From NCBI RefSeq assembly GCF_900103955.1, contig NZ_FNIL01000001.1:868001-932000 (forward strand): a DNA stretch of 64,000 bases. Direction: 5' to 3'. The position numbers and the translations under genes are program-made. The stretch comes from Alkalicoccus daliensis. GTDB taxonomy: Bacteria; Bacillota; Bacilli; Bacillales; Salisediminibacteriaceae. Under the pieces are notes generated by a model. It saw only the letters and a list, made by a program, of their open reading frames with translations, was not told where the DNA came from and searched no databases. Positions 24,971 through 34,389 of the stretch are shown in pieces (the first letter of the stretch is position 1; every line of letters begins with the position of its first letter).

Positions 24971-26920
24971 ATGAATAAGCGTTCTCTTCAAGTAAATGAT
25001 TTAGACAATATTCATGTACTTCAAGATCAGCAGATTTCTCCTGATGGCACATTTACTGTTTATGTTAGAAAGCAAATTATTAACGATACCTATTATTCTC
25101 AATTATTCGTACAAAAATTCGATGAGCCTCTGCCAGTGCAGTGGACTTTCGGGGAAGGTACGGTTCACACTCCTCGTATTTCACCGGATGGCAATTGGAT
25201 TGCCTTCACATCCTCACAAGATAAAGGCAGCCTGGCCCAGCTTGACCTCATTTCCACAAAAGGTGGGGAAGCAAGAAAAATGACAGAACTTAAAGGAGGC
25301 GCTGTACAGCCTGTCTGGGCTCCTGATTCATCAGAAGTTTTTTTCAATACTTCCCACGCCCCAGAAGGCGAAGCTTCAGACACAGAAGCCTCTGAAGAAA
25401 AATCCCAGCCTCTGATTGTAGAAAGACTTAAGTATAAATCTGATGCAGAAGGATTCCTGACTTCGAAAAAGAAACAGATTGCTTCTTTATCAGTAGATTT
25501 AGAAGAAGTTACTATATTTACCAGAGAAAATTACGATCTGGAATTAACCGATGTATCTCCTGATAACAACTTTATTATTTATACTGCTAATAAGGAAGAT
25601 GATAAAAGAATCGGCTCCGACCTTTTTCTATATAACCGTAATACCAAGGAGCACCGCAAAATTTTAACAGGTGCTTTTTCATCAGCAAGATATTCGAATG
25701 ACGGCAGAAAAATTGCGGTATACGGACATGAACAAGAATTCAAAGGAGCCACACAGATGAAAGTGTGGGTATATGATATTGATGCTGAAACTGCTTTATG
25801 TCTTACAAATCATAAAGATATAGGATTCTCTGACACGATGATCGGGGATATCAGGGGTGGAATGACCCATCCGGGACCATATTGGAATCATACAGATTCT
25901 GCATTATACGTACTTGGCAGTTATCATGGGAATACTCATCTATACGAAATAACAATGGATGGAACGATCACGCAGAAAACTTATGGAGAGCAGCATGTTT
26001 ATTCTTTTGCGGTGGATACTTCATTAGACATTGCTGTACTTGGTATTAGTACGCCTGTTAATCCAGGCGAATTATATCTCGGCTCTTTAAAAAAAGAGGA
26101 TTATCGCCTTTTTACTCATTTTCATGAAGAGTGGAAGAAAGAAGTTCACCTCTTTGAACCGGAAGAGGTATGGTGTGAAGCTGAAGATGGATGGAAGCTT
26201 CAGGGCTGGATAATTAAGCCGCTCGATCAGGAAAGTTCTCCAGGGATACTGGAAATTCACGGCGGACCACATGCCATGTATGGAAATACTTTTTTTCACG
26301 AGCTTCAGTTGTTTGTTTCTGAGGGGTATACAGTATTCTACTGTAATCCAAGAGGAAGCCATGGGTACGGACAGGAGTTTGTTAATGCAGTACGCGGTGA
26401 TTATGGCGGTAAAGACTACCAGGACATAATGACCTTTACAGATGCTGTACTCGATACTTATAAATTCATCGACAAAGAAAGACTCGGGGTCACAGGAGGC
26501 AGCTATGGAGGGTTTATGACTAACTGGATCACAGCACATACAAATCGCTTTAAAGCTGCTGCTACACTGCGGTGTATTTCCAATTGGACGAGTTTTTATG
26601 GAGTAAGTGATATAGGATACTATTTCACCGAATGGGAAGTCGGTTCAGACTTGTTGGACGACCCGGACAAACTCTGGCACCATTCACCTTTAAAATATGT
26701 AAAAAATATTCATACACCGCTGTTGATTATGCATGGAGAAAATGATTTACGCTGCCCCATTGAACAGGCGGAGCAGCTGTTTGTAGCATTAAAACAGCTG
26801 GACCGCAGCACAAGATTTGTACGTTTTCCTGAAGCGAATCATGAACTATCCCGCAGCGGTCCGCCGCATCTAAGAAAAGAACGATTAAAGGAACTTATTT
26901 TCTGGTTCAAACAAATATAA
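24971..26920 (+). CDS. S9-family serine peptidase (acylaminoacyl-peptidase / prolyl oligopeptidase type)
   Basis: 649-residue cytoplasmic peptidase. An N-terminal beta-propeller (roughly residues 15-390, with ISPDG repeats) limits access to short peptides. The C-terminal alpha/beta hydrolase carries Ser511 (GGSYGGF), Asp592 (HGENDLRCP) and His624 (EANHELSRSG). No signal peptide. Likely role in turnover of small or N-acylated peptides; the specificity is not predictable from sequence. Single gene, with a hairpin after its stop. Confidence 0.93.
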   Translation: MNKRSLQVNDLDNIHVLQDQQISPDGTFTVYVRKQIINDTYYSQLFVQKFDEPLPVQWTFGEGTVHTPRISPDGNWIAFTSSQDKGSLAQLDLISTKGGEARKMTELKGGAVQPVWAPDSSEVFFNTSHAPEGEASDTEASEEKSQPLIVERLKYKSDAEGFLTSKKKQIASLSVDLEEVTIFTRENYDLELTDVSPDNNFIIYTANKEDDKRIGSDLFLYNRNTKEHRKILTGAFSSARYSNDGRKIAVYGHEQEFKGATQMKVWVYDIDAETALCLTNHKDIGFSDTMIGDIRGGMTHPGPYWNHTDSALYVLGSYHGNTHLYEITMDGTITQKTYGEQHVYSFAVDTSLDIAVLGISTPVNPGELYLGSLKKEDYRLFTHFHEEWKKEVHLFEPEEVWCEAEDGWKLQGWIIKPLDQESSPGILEIHGGPHAMYGNTFFHELQLFVSEGYTVFYCNPRGSHGYGQEFVNAVRGDYGGKDYQDIMTFTDAVLDTYKFIDKERLGVTGGSYGGFMTNWITAHTNRFKAAATLRCISNWTSFYGVSDIGYYFTEWEVGSDLLDDPDKLWHHSPLKYVKNIHTPLLIMHGENDLRCPIEQAEQLFVALKQLDRSTRFVRFPEANHELSRSGPPHLRKERLKELIFWFKQI

Positions 26921-26955
26921 TAAAAGCGGTGTGGAAGTATCCTCCACACCGCCTA
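26921..26955. terminator. Bidirectional terminator between the S9 peptidase and HPr-like genes
   Basis: GCGGTGTGGA and TCCACACCGC form a perfect 10-bp stem between the two convergent genes. On the minus strand it is followed by TTTTATTA; the plus side has a weaker T-rich stretch. Confidence 0.85.
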
Positions 26956-26958
26956 ACG

Positions 26959-27204
26959 TTATTTCTTTTCAAATAAGCCCTGATCTACAAAGGAACTCAC
27001 TGCGTCTTCATCTGATCCATTCGAAAAGTCCAGGTCAATAACATCTCCAGGCTGTAAGGAGAGCGCTAAAACACCAAGCAGACTTTTTGCATCCACTACC
27101 CAATGATCTTTTTTAATTAATACTGTTCCTTCGTATTCACTCATGCGATTCACAAATATACTTGCAGTATTTGCAAAAATAGGTTTCTTTACTTTCAAAT
27201 CCAT
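26959..27204 (-). CDS. HPr-like protein lacking the phosphorylatable histidine (Crh-like)
   Basis: 81-residue HPr-fold protein. Aligned to HPr without gaps through the core, the active-site block G-I-H-A-R-P is replaced by PIFANT, so Phe10 takes the place of His15. The regulatory serine is kept (Ser41 in AKSLLGVLAL, equivalent to Ser46). It therefore cannot relay PTS phosphate but could be phosphorylated by HPr kinase and act with CcpA, as Crh does. Unlike crh in B. subtilis it is not in a yvcJ-yvcK-yvcL cluster. The ATG at 27204 follows GGAGGAG. Confidence 0.85.
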   Translation of the reverse strand: MDLKVKKPIFANTASIFVNRMSEYEGTVLIKKDHWVVDAKSLLGVLALSLQPGDVIDLDFSNGSDEDAVSSFVDQGLFEKK

Positions 27205-27357
27205 ACTATCTCCTCCATCCATGACTTTGCTCTATTATATCGAAAGTCAACACATTCGCCAACACTTTCCGAAAAATAGATAATATTGGTGCTTCAAGCA
27301 ACTTGGTGAAAATCATGCTACAATCAATTGCAGAACGGACGATTGGAGGTATGTTTC

Positions 27358-27993
27358 TTGGAAATCTGGTCAGATAATCTGCATCATTATTTTAAACAGC
27401 GGGAACCCAAGGTACTGGATGAAAAATTATATCAAAAATATGCAATATTTATTCCTGTAATTGCTATTAATGAGGAGCTGCATCTTGCTTTTGAAGTTAG
27501 ATCATCTTATGTTTCACAGCCTGGTGAAATCTGTTTCCCTGGAGGAAAAGTGGATCAAGAAGATTCTTCTCCTTCAGAAGCAGCGGTAAGAGAGCTTAGT
27601 GAAGAACTGGGTGTCTCCAAAACAAAAGTAAATTTAATTGGGGCACTAGATTATATGGTTACTCCTTCTAAAGCAATGATTTTTCCATTTATCGGCGAAA
27701 TTGAAAAAGGAACGTCTTTGCAAATTAATGAGCGGGAAGTGAAAGAAGTTTTTACAATATCTTTAAAAGAACTCTTATCCTTAAAACCGCAGACCCATAA
27801 AATACATCTTTCTATTCAGCCTGAAGACGATTTTCCATATCATCTAATTCCTAATGGGGAAGATTATCTCTGGAGCGGCGGAATTATCAAAGAACAATTT
27901 TACGAGTATAACAATTATATTATTTGGGGCTTAACTGCCCGGTTATTGACCCATGCACTTGATGAAATTAAAAAAAGCCTGTCTGCGAACTGA
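27358..27993 (+). CDS. Nudix CoA pyrophosphatase (NudL/YeaB-like)
   Basis: Predicted to cleave coenzyme A and derivatives to 3',5'-ADP and phosphopantetheine compounds. 211 residues. The NuCoA signature (PGEICFPGGK, near residue 62) leads directly into the Nudix box (EAAVRELSEELGV, near residue 83). The TTG at 27358 lies eight bases after GGAGG. The frame is open further upstream, but without a ribosome site. Single gene, with its terminator overlapping the stop. Confidence 0.88.
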   Translation: MEIWSDNLHHYFKQREPKVLDEKLYQKYAIFIPVIAINEELHLAFEVRSSYVSQPGEICFPGGKVDQEDSSPSEAAVRELSEELGVSKTKVNLIGALDYMVTPSKAMIFPFIGEIEKGTSLQINEREVKEVFTISLKELLSLKPQTHKIHLSIQPEDDFPYHLIPNGEDYLWSGGIIKEQFYEYNNYIIWGLTARLLTHALDEIKKSLSAN

Positions 27994-28010
27994 ATGCAGT
28001 ACAGGCTTTT
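27974..28010 (+). terminator. Terminator of the CoA pyrophosphatase gene
   Basis: AAAAGCCTGT..CTGC pairs with GCAG..ACAGGCTTTT. The left arm overlaps the last codons of the gene. Confidence 0.75.
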
Positions 28011-28262
28011 CAGCATATTTATAAAGTAGTAAAGGCGGAATATTTCTGGTTTCAATCACGTCTGTTGAGTAGCCAATATTATCCAAATGATATTTCGTGT
28101 TTCCTATCTAAAAAATATAAGAAGAAGCTTTTTTTCAAGAATGCGTTAAGGCGCTTTGCTTCCGCCGGTCGCTATGGAAAAAGCAACTTCGAAGTCGACA
28201 CAATAATAAGTAAATCCATATAAAGAAAAATTACTCTTTATTTAAATATCTTCTACTGAATA

Positions 28263-28964
28263 CTAGCCTTTTCTTCTTAAATCTTCCAGCATCAATAAAA
28301 CCATATTCGCAGAATTTACTGAAGCTGTTTCTAAAAACTGATCATAGGAAACTTTCGAGTCCTGACCAGCTATATCAGATAAGGCACGGATAATAACAAA
28401 CGGAGCCTGAAATTGATAACAGACCTGTGCAATAGCGCCTGCTTCCATTTCTGAGGCATATGGTTCTTTAAATCGATTGCGTATAACATCCACCTGTACT
28501 TCGCTGCCTATAAAAGAATCCCCTGAAACGATCAATCCTTCCACAGAAGGTATTCCTATTTCCTCTGCGCAGTCCAGCGCGCTCTGCATCAGCAGGGAAT
28601 CCGGCTCATAGAAAGCTGGCATGCGGGGCACCTGTCCAAATTCATAACCGAATACAGTAGCATCTACATCGTTATATCTTACCTGGTTTGAGACCACAAT
28701 ATTACCTACTTCCAGCTCATTGTGAAAACCACCGGCAGATCCGGTATTAATGACATAATCGGGATAAAACAGCTGATTCAGGAGTGTAGTACTTACTGCA
28801 GCATTTACTTTTCCTATTCCGGATTTAACTACGATTACATCAACACCCTGCAATCTCCCTTCACAGAATTCACACCCTGCTACAAAGGTTTCTGCAGGGT
28901 CTTTCATTTCTTTTTTCAGCAGATCTACTTCTTCTTCCATTGCTCCAATGATGCCTATACGCAT
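28263..28964 (-). CDS. mtnN: 5'-methylthioadenosine/S-adenosylhomocysteine nucleosidase
   Basis: Cleaves MTA and SAH to adenine and the thio-ribose products, recycling by-products of SAM use. 233 residues from an ATG preceded by GAAGGAG. The in-frame start 22 codons upstream lacks a site. Features: IGAMEEEV at residue 5 (catalytic Glu12 region), NTGSAGG near 77, EMEAGAIAQVC near 172, and RALSDIA with the catalytic Asp near 197. The yrrT and yrhAB genes that accompany it in B. subtilis are not next to it. Confidence 0.95.
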   Translation of the reverse strand: MRIGIIGAMEEEVDLLKKEMKDPAETFVAGCEFCEGRLQGVDVIVVKSGIGKVNAAVSTTLLNQLFYPDYVINTGSAGGFHNELEVGNIVVSNQVRYNDVDATVFGYEFGQVPRMPAFYEPDSLLMQSALDCAEEIGIPSVEGLIVSGDSFIGSEVQVDVIRNRFKEPYASEMEAGAIAQVCYQFQAPFVIIRALSDIAGQDSKVSYDQFLETASVNSANMVLLMLEDLRRKG

Positions 28965-29097
28965 ATAAACACTCCTTCTACGTTTTAACTTTTTCAATCT
29001 TAACGCAACTCGCTTCCGCAGACAAGTCAAAATAACACTCCTTGTTTACTCATGACTCAGCAAACAGGTACAATATATCACGAGGAGGAATAAATGA

Positions 29098-29313
29098 ATG
29101 ATATTAAAATCAGATGCAATAAAGGACAAAGTAGAATTTTTTGAAGCAAAGGATCTTCAGCAGCTGGAAGCGCAGATTCAGAAAAAAATTGAAATGAACG
29201 CAGATTTATTATTAGAAGTGCAGCATGTTCACTACCAGGTAGTTACGAATCCCGTAAATGGGCGTACGCACGCGACCGGGATGGTTCATTTTAAGCAGCC
29301 GGAGAATTCCTGA
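29098..29313 (+). CDS. DUF2536 family small protein (YrzA-like)
   Basis: 71 residues, no signal peptide or membrane segment; helical N-terminus (IKDKVEFFEAKDLQQLEAQI), then short strands ending in GMVHFKQ. It looks like the small YrzA/DUF2536 proteins found beside mtnN and yrrS in Bacillus. Function unknown. GAGGAGG nine bases before the ATG supports translation. Confidence 0.75.
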   Translation: MILKSDAIKDKVEFFEAKDLQQLEAQIQKKIEMNADLLLEVQHVHYQVVTNPVNGRTHATGMVHFKQPENS

Positions 29314-29456
29314 TAATACAATTACCATATTTTTTTCTAATACATGTCGGCAAAGCAATTTTCAGAGCAGAAAACACTGTTTCATAATTATTTTTCTATA
29401 AGAAGATTTTCCAGTGACCTTTGAAAGTGAATGCCTAATTATAATCAGCTAATTAA

Positions 29457-29505
29457 AAAACAACAGATACCGACCTGTACCTGCAGGCTATATCTGTTGT
29501 TTTTC
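29457..29505. terminator. Bidirectional terminator between the DUF2536 gene and yrrS
   Basis: AAACAACAGATA and TATCTGTTGTTT form a 12-bp stem with a T run on either side, between two convergent genes. Confidence 0.8.
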
Positions 29506-29508
29506 CGC

Positions 29509-30273
29509 TTATCTATAGGGATTGGAATTAAGTCTTGTTACATCTACCGGCTGCCAGCCTTCACCTTCCACCCATTCAATTCTAACCTGATAAGGAGAAT
29601 CGTAATCTCCACCGTGGGGGCTTAAAGTACCAACTGCGCTTTCAGGACTTCCGCCATTTTCAATTCTCCATAAGGCTATTTCATCTTCATCATTAGGTAA
29701 TCCGACAGCATACGTAATTGCTTCGACCATCTCCTGCCAGTTTTGAGAATTGCGTTCATACGAGCCGCTTAACCCGCCGGTTTGCTCGGTACCGATCGGC
29801 TCCCATTCTCCATCAGGAGATTCATTCTCATTACTACCATTGTTTTCTTCATTTTCTCTATTATTATTTTCTTCATTTTCATTATTACCGTTGTTTTCTT
29901 CATTTTCATTGTTTTCATTATTACCATTATTTTCTTCGTTAGTGTTTTCGTTCTCATTATTCATGTTATCTTCATTATTGTTTTCTTCATTATTAATTGA
30001 AACGTTTAAATTCTCTTCGCCTGCATTGTTTTCATTCTCATTGTCGTTCGTGTTGATAGAAATATTATTTGTATTTTCTGTGTTATTATTTTCAGCAGAA
30101 GCCAGTTCACCCGAATTATTTTCATCGGCCAAATTGTTCGAACCGCTGTTTAAAAATAAGTTTATACTTACAACTAAAATTAATAATGCCACTAATCCGA
30201 TTGAAATATTTAGAACTGTATTGATCTTTCTTTTTTTACGATAATTCTGGCGCTGTGGAATTCGATTACTCAC
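29509..30273 (-). CDS. yrrS: YrrS-like DUF1510 membrane protein with a long Asn/Glu-rich linker
   Basis: 254 residues: a basic N-terminus, one membrane helix (about residues 21-43), an extracytoplasmic linker from about 55 to 155 made almost only of Asn, Glu and a few Ser/Asp/Thr, and a C-terminal DUF1510 domain (SGSYERNSQNWQEMVEAITY onward). In B. subtilis YrrS is linked to cell division and sits beside pbpI, which is absent here. The start is GTG with AGGAGG upstream. The DNA of the linker is an irregular repeat of AAY and GAR codons and may vary in length between strains. Confidence 0.85.
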   Translation of the reverse strand: MSNRIPQRQNYRKKRKINTVLNISIGLVALLILVVSINLFLNSGSNNLADENNSGELASAENNNTENTNNISINTNDNENENNAGEENLNVSINNEENNNEDNMNNENENTNEENNGNNENNENEENNGNNENEENNNRENEENNGSNENESPDGEWEPIGTEQTGGLSGSYERNSQNWQEMVEAITYAVGLPNDEDEIALWRIENGGSPESAVGTLSPHGGDYDSPYQVRIEWVEGEGWQPVDVTRLNSNPYR

Positions 30274-30448
30274 GTTGAAAAACTCCTCCTTTTATTGTTA
30301 CCAAGGTTCTCATTTATTATAGGCTATTTTTAAAGAAATTACGATATAGTTAAGTATATTTCGACTATTTTTTGTAATTCTCCTTCTTTTGCACTGTTTT
30401 CTTTGAAAATCTTACGAATATATAGAGGTTATCTTCTATATATTTCAG

Positions 30449-30735
30449 GCTGTTAATAAATTGCTTCTTTTATATAAGTATAAACTTTTTATGCTTTACC
30501 TTCGCAGTATTCGTTTCGAAAGGAACTCTTTCAGCGAACCTGCCTCCTTAAAAGAGGAGCATGGCTTCACGCATCCAAATCACTGGAAAGCAAAGAGCTC
30601 TTTTCAGGGATTTCAAGATCATTGGCTGGTTTCGCGCATGCTTACTATATCTTTCCAGTAAAACACATGGGAAGATATAAGAATCGTTCTTAATCTTCCT
30701 GGCAGTCGACCTTCTTTGACTGCAGCTGAGAAAAA
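30449..30735 (+). repeat. R3 element, copy c
   Basis: Same orientation as the copy at 18.1 kb: TATAAGTATA, TTTTATGCTTT, GAACTCTTTC.GCGAACCTG, ATGGCTTCACGCAT, CTTACTATATCTTxCCAGTAAAACAC, GGGAAGATATAAGAATCGT. It carries about 65 extra bases at 30575-30639, and its right end is lost after TGACTGCAGC. No coding potential. Confidence 0.8.
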
Positions 30736-30930
30736 AACTTATTCCCATGGCGCCCGGGATTCAAGCGCAGTCTGTATGAGCATGTCCAAACGATTTTTCT
30801 GGACATTCTCTTTTTATTTTGTTGAAGCTGGGAGTCATTGCAAGTAGCTGAAAACGAGCAGGCAAGCATCCAGATTTTACTGGATTATTCATACGCGTGA
30901 AATATTCATTCTCTAATTTAAGCGGCTATA

Positions 30931-30972
30931 AAGAAGAACTGTCCGATATAATTATGGACAGTTCTTCTTTCA
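30931..30972 (-). terminator. greA terminator
   Basis: AAGAAGAACTGTCC and its exact complement form a 14-bp stem with an 11-base loop, 22 bases after the greA stop. Confidence 0.75.
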
Positions 30973-30990
30973 TTCTATTTGAATGTATGC

Positions 30991-31464
30991 TTAGTATATT
31001 TCAATTATTTCCACTTTCATATCTCCACCCGGTGTAGACACAGTTACCTGATCTCCTGTTTCTTTACCAAACAGGCTCTTCGCCAAAGGAGAATCATTTG
31101 AGATTTTTCCTTCGATAGGATCTGCTTCCGCACGTCCCACTATCGTATATTCTTCTTCATCTCCATCAGGCAGTTCTTTAAATTTTACCGTTTTTCCAAC
31201 TTGTACACTGGAGGAGTTATTGTCTTCTTCAATGATTTCAGAATTACGGATCATTGTTTCAAGCTGCTGAATGCGCCCTTCTACAAATGCCTGTTCTTCT
31301 TTTGCAGAATCATATTCAGAGTTCTCAGAAAGGTCGCCGAAACTTCTTGCTACTTTTATTCGTTCCACCACTTCTTTGCGGCGTTCTGTTTTCAGCATTT
31401 CAATCTCTTTTTCGAGCTTTTGTTTACCTTCTTCTGTCATATAATGCTTTTCTTCTGTCATCAT
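30991..31464 (-). CDS. greA: Transcription elongation factor GreA
   Basis: Enters the RNA polymerase secondary channel and stimulates cleavage of backtracked RNA. 157 residues, the family length, from the ATG at 31464 after AGGAGAGG. The N-terminal coiled coil bears the acidic tip ([16 protein letters not shown], with the two catalytic acids near residue 43). The C-terminal FKBP-like domain contains [14 protein letters not shown]. Same neighbours as in B. subtilis (udk upstream, yrrS downstream). Confidence 0.97.
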   Translation of the reverse strand: MMTEEKHYMTEEGKQKLEKEIEMLKTERRKEVVERIKVARSFGDLSENSEYDSAKEEQAFVEGRIQQLETMIRNSEIIEEDNNSSSVQVGKTVKFKELPDGDEEEYTIVGRAEADPIEGKISNDSPLAKSLFGKETGDQVTVSTPGGDMKVEIIEIY

Positions 31465-31541
31465 GTTCCTCTCCTTCTTCCTATATAAAATGTGCAGGTA
31501 GCGTTTACAAAAATCAAACAACGTATAGTATATAAATTGTA

Positions 31542-31580
31542 AGCGCCCGATGCACTAATACAGTACATAAGGGCGCTGTT
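31542..31580 (-). terminator. Hairpin between udk and greA
   Basis: AGCGCCC and GGGCGCT flank a 22-base loop in the gap between udk and greA. There is no strong T run on the minus strand, so attenuation or a weak terminator is possible. Confidence 0.5.
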
Positions 31581-31655
31581 TTGAGCTGCTATCTGATTGT
31601 GATCCTGCTATATATCTAGTATTATAATCAAAATTAGGCAAAAATGCCAAATTTT

Positions 31656-32291
31656 TTATAACATAGACTTATTTTCTAATATAGTTTTAATTTTTGTAAC
31701 CATTAAATCAATTGCAACGTGGTTTTTTCCGCCTTCTGGAACTATAATATCAGCATATCTTTTTGTGGGTTCAATGAATTGGAGGTGCATCGGGCGGACA
31801 ACACTTGTATACTGATCTATTACAGAATCTATCGTGCGTCCCCGCTCATTAATATCACGCATTAAACGCCGGATGATTCTCATATCGGAATCTGTATCCA
31901 CAAAAAGTTTAATATCCATTAATTCTCTTAATTTATCATCTTCTAAAATCATAATTCCCTCAAGAATAATTACGTCTTTCGGTTCAATTGGTATAACTTC
32001 TGAAGCACGTGTATGATTTGCATAATCATATACCGGCTTCTCCACCTCTCTGCCTTCCATCAAATTGTTGAGCTGCTCAATCAGCAGATCATTATCGAAA
32101 GCAAGCGGATGGTCATAGTTTGTCTGTAATCTCTCTTCCATTGGAAGATCCTTTTGATCCTTATAATAAGCATCCTGCTCAATCATAAGTATGGACTGCT
32201 CTGGAAACTGTCTGTAAATTTCGTTGGCCACTGTAGTTTTGCCGGAACCAGAACCGCCGGCAACCCCTATAATAATCGGTTTTTTCTGCAT
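31656..32291 (-). CDS. udk: Uridine kinase
   Basis: Phosphorylates uridine and cytidine in pyrimidine salvage. 211 residues. The P-loop GGSGSGKTT lies near residue 12, the nucleoside-binding Asp in YDHPLAFD near 77, and the LID-like [12 protein letters not shown] near 141. Lies between trmR and greA. Confidence 0.96.
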   Translation of the reverse strand: MQKKPIIIGVAGGSGSGKTTVANEIYRQFPEQSILMIEQDAYYKDQKDLPMEERLQTNYDHPLAFDNDLLIEQLNNLMEGREVEKPVYDYANHTRASEVIPIEPKDVIILEGIMILEDDKLRELMDIKLFVDTDSDMRIIRRLMRDINERGRTIDSVIDQYTSVVRPMHLQFIEPTKRYADIIVPEGGKNHVAIDLMVTKIKTILENKSML

Positions 32292-32374
32292 AAACTCTAA
32301 ATTCCTTTCAAGTCATCGTACAAGAGAATCTACCTGATTGTCAATATAGTATTTGATTATCCTGTTACTTTCGT

Positions 32375-33028
32375 TTAGATTGATTTACATTTTCTGGTTA
32401 CTAATAATCCATCTCCCACCGGCAGAAGGGTGGAAGCAAATCGCGGATTATTCATTATGTTTTTGTTGAACTGATCCAGCCTTTTTACCATCGCCCGAAA
32501 TCTTCGCGATTCCATTTCCTTTTCACCAGCTACATATCCCTGGAATAAAACATTGTCTGAAAAAATAATTCCGTTCTCATTTACGAGCGGTTCAAATAAA
32601 TTAAAAAAACTTTCATACTGTCCTTTTGCCGCATCAATAAATAAAATATCATAAGGAGCTTTTTCAGCAACTTGTGAAGCTGACTCAAGAGCATCGCCTT
32701 TAATCAGATGAAAACGATCTTCCAGTCCAGCCTTTTTAATGTTTTCTTCGGCCAGCTGACTCCGTTCTTCATCCCGCTCAATGGAAGTTATTACTGCTTC
32801 TGGAGCTGCATGCAGCATGCGTATTGCAGAATATCCTATCGCAGTTCCTACTTCCAGGATATTTTTCGGCTGTGCAATGCCCATAATAGTCAGCATTGTG
32901 TGAAGACCCTCAGCATCCATAATCGGAATATGGTTCTCTTTTGCATATTCCTCCATCTCTGCTTCGAGACCTGAACTTTTCGGCAGCATCTCATAAATAT
33001 AATTTCTTGTTGCTTTACTTATTTCCAT
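32375..33028 (-). CDS. trmR: TrmR (YrrM), tRNA 5-hydroxyuridine methyltransferase
   Basis: SAM-dependent O-methyltransferase; the B. subtilis orthologue converts 5-hydroxyuridine to 5-methoxyuridine at tRNA position 34. 217 residues from an ATG preceded by AAAGGAGAGG. Motif I is ILEVGTAIGYSAIR near 57. DILFIDAAKGQY near 130 holds the metal-binding Asp, and the segment FSDNVLFQG follows. The two U32-peptidase-like genes (trhP1/trhP2) that make the 5-hydroxyuridine substrate lie next to it in B. subtilis but are missing here. Confidence 0.88.
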   Translation of the reverse strand: MEISKATRNYIYEMLPKSSGLEAEMEEYAKENHIPIMDAEGLHTMLTIMGIAQPKNILEVGTAIGYSAIRMLHAAPEAVITSIERDEERSQLAEENIKKAGLEDRFHLIKGDALESASQVAEKAPYDILFIDAAKGQYESFFNLFEPLVNENGIIFSDNVLFQGYVAGEKEMESRRFRAMVKRLDQFNKNIMNNPRFASTLLPVGDGLLVTRKCKSI

Positions 33029-33086
33029 AAACTGCCTCTCCTTTACCGCAGTATTGCAAATATAACCGGGAAAGCGTAACACATAA

Positions 33087-33124
33087 AATAGTACAGTGTC
33101 AAAGAATATTGACACTGTACTATT
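33087..33124 (-). terminator. mltG terminator
   Basis: AATAGTACAGTGTCAA and its exact complement flank six bases, followed by TTTTA on the minus strand, three bases after the mltG stop. It may partly separate mltG from trmR. Confidence 0.85.
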
Positions 33125-33127
33125 AGT

Positions 33128-34255
33128 TTATTGATATTCGCTTACCGTAGCCTGGTGCTCTTCATATGTTTCATTAAAATGCACCTCTCCGTCCGGCGAA
33201 TGATAAAAATAAAGATAGTCATGCTGTTCCGGTTCTGCCGCTGCCTGAATAGAAGCAGCTCCCGGATTATTAATCGGTCCAATCGGCAGCCCCTGTACAT
33301 GATAGGTGTTGTAAGGAGATTCAATCTCCGTGTCACCAAACATAGTACGTGCTAATCGTTCCCCGTGGGCATAGGCTACAGTTGGATCCATCTGCAGCGC
33401 CATAGGGATACTGATCCGATTTTCGATTACTCCTGAAATCGTATGCCGTTCTTCATCGTTGCGCGCTTCCCCTTCTATAATTGAAGCTCTCGTTAAAAGC
33501 TCGTGCATATTATCTGAAGCTGGATCCCCTGTAGCTTGTTCAATTTCCGTCTGCATTCTGCTGAGCATTGTTTCAATTATAGAAGCAGCTTCTAACTCCT
33601 CTTCCATTAAATCATAGCGGGCAGGGAAGAGATATCCTTCTAGAGGAACTCTGATATCCTCTTCCAGAATATTATCTGATAAGATGTCATATTCCTCAAT
33701 CAATTCCTGTAAATACTCATCGTCTTCAAGTAATGCTTCAAAATCATCTGCAGGAACTTCTGTTGCTTCTTCAATTCTTGGAAAGATTTCCTCCGCCCAA
33801 AGCCCTTCAGGAATCGTAAAGGAAGCTGCATAATCTTCATAGACTGTCCCTTCCTGCAATTCAACGATAATTTCATCCAGTGTCATATCCTGACTAAGTT
33901 CATATTGACCTGCCTGGAATCCATCTTCACTTTGCAAACGCACATAATACCGGAACATCGTTGCACTTGCAATGACTTCTTCTTCTTCCAGTATTTCTGC
34001 GATTGAATCAGTCGTAGAGCCGATAGGGATTTCGACTTCTATTGCTTCACTGCTTTCTTCATCCAAAGGACCAAGTGCCCCCATCACATATTGGTAGGAA
34101 CCGAATCCTACCGCTCCTAAAATTAATATAAATAAGACAATTATACTAAACACAATTTTCCGGACGAGTCCGGCTTCTTTCTTTCGTTCTTGAACTTTTC
34201 TAAGATGCGCCTCTTTTTTCAAACGCTTCTTTTCTTCTTTGGATATTTCACTCAC
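33128..34255 (-). CDS. mltG: Endolytic murein transglycosylase MltG
   Basis: Cuts nascent glycan strands next to the membrane. 375 residues: a basic, coiled N-terminal tail, one membrane helix (about 29-52), a strongly acidic LysM-like region, and the YceG domain with the catalytic Glu in RASIIEGEARND near residue 259. The C-terminal LPIGPINNPG and YLYFYH segments match the family. GTG start after GGAAGGAGTG. The acidity of the external part fits a salt-adapted host. Confidence 0.94.
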   Translation of the reverse strand: MSEISKEEKKRLKKEAHLRKVQERKKEAGLVRKIVFSIIVLFILILGAVGFGSYQYVMGALGPLDEESSEAIEVEIPIGSTTDSIAEILEEEEVIASATMFRYYVRLQSEDGFQAGQYELSQDMTLDEIIVELQEGTVYEDYAASFTIPEGLWAEEIFPRIEEATEVPADDFEALLEDDEYLQELIEEYDILSDNILEEDIRVPLEGYLFPARYDLMEEELEAASIIETMLSRMQTEIEQATGDPASDNMHELLTRASIIEGEARNDEERHTISGVIENRISIPMALQMDPTVAYAHGERLARTMFGDTEIESPYNTYHVQGLPIGPINNPGAASIQAAAEPEQHDYLYFYHSPDGEVHFNETYEEHQATVSEYQ

Positions 34256-34389
34256 ATGCTGTCACTCCTTCCACGATTATTATACAATAAATCCTGCTCA
34301 CTTTCGTATGTATTTCCTGGAATATAATTAAGATATTCTTATCATACGGCTTTATAAGTATATTCATTAATAATGATTTTTAAATTTTT

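Noticed and set aside
29718-30244. Plus-strand frames rich in Phe/Leu/Ser/His opposite yrrS
   Set aside because: They are the complement of the Asn/Glu repeat of yrrS. They have no ribosome site or family resemblance.
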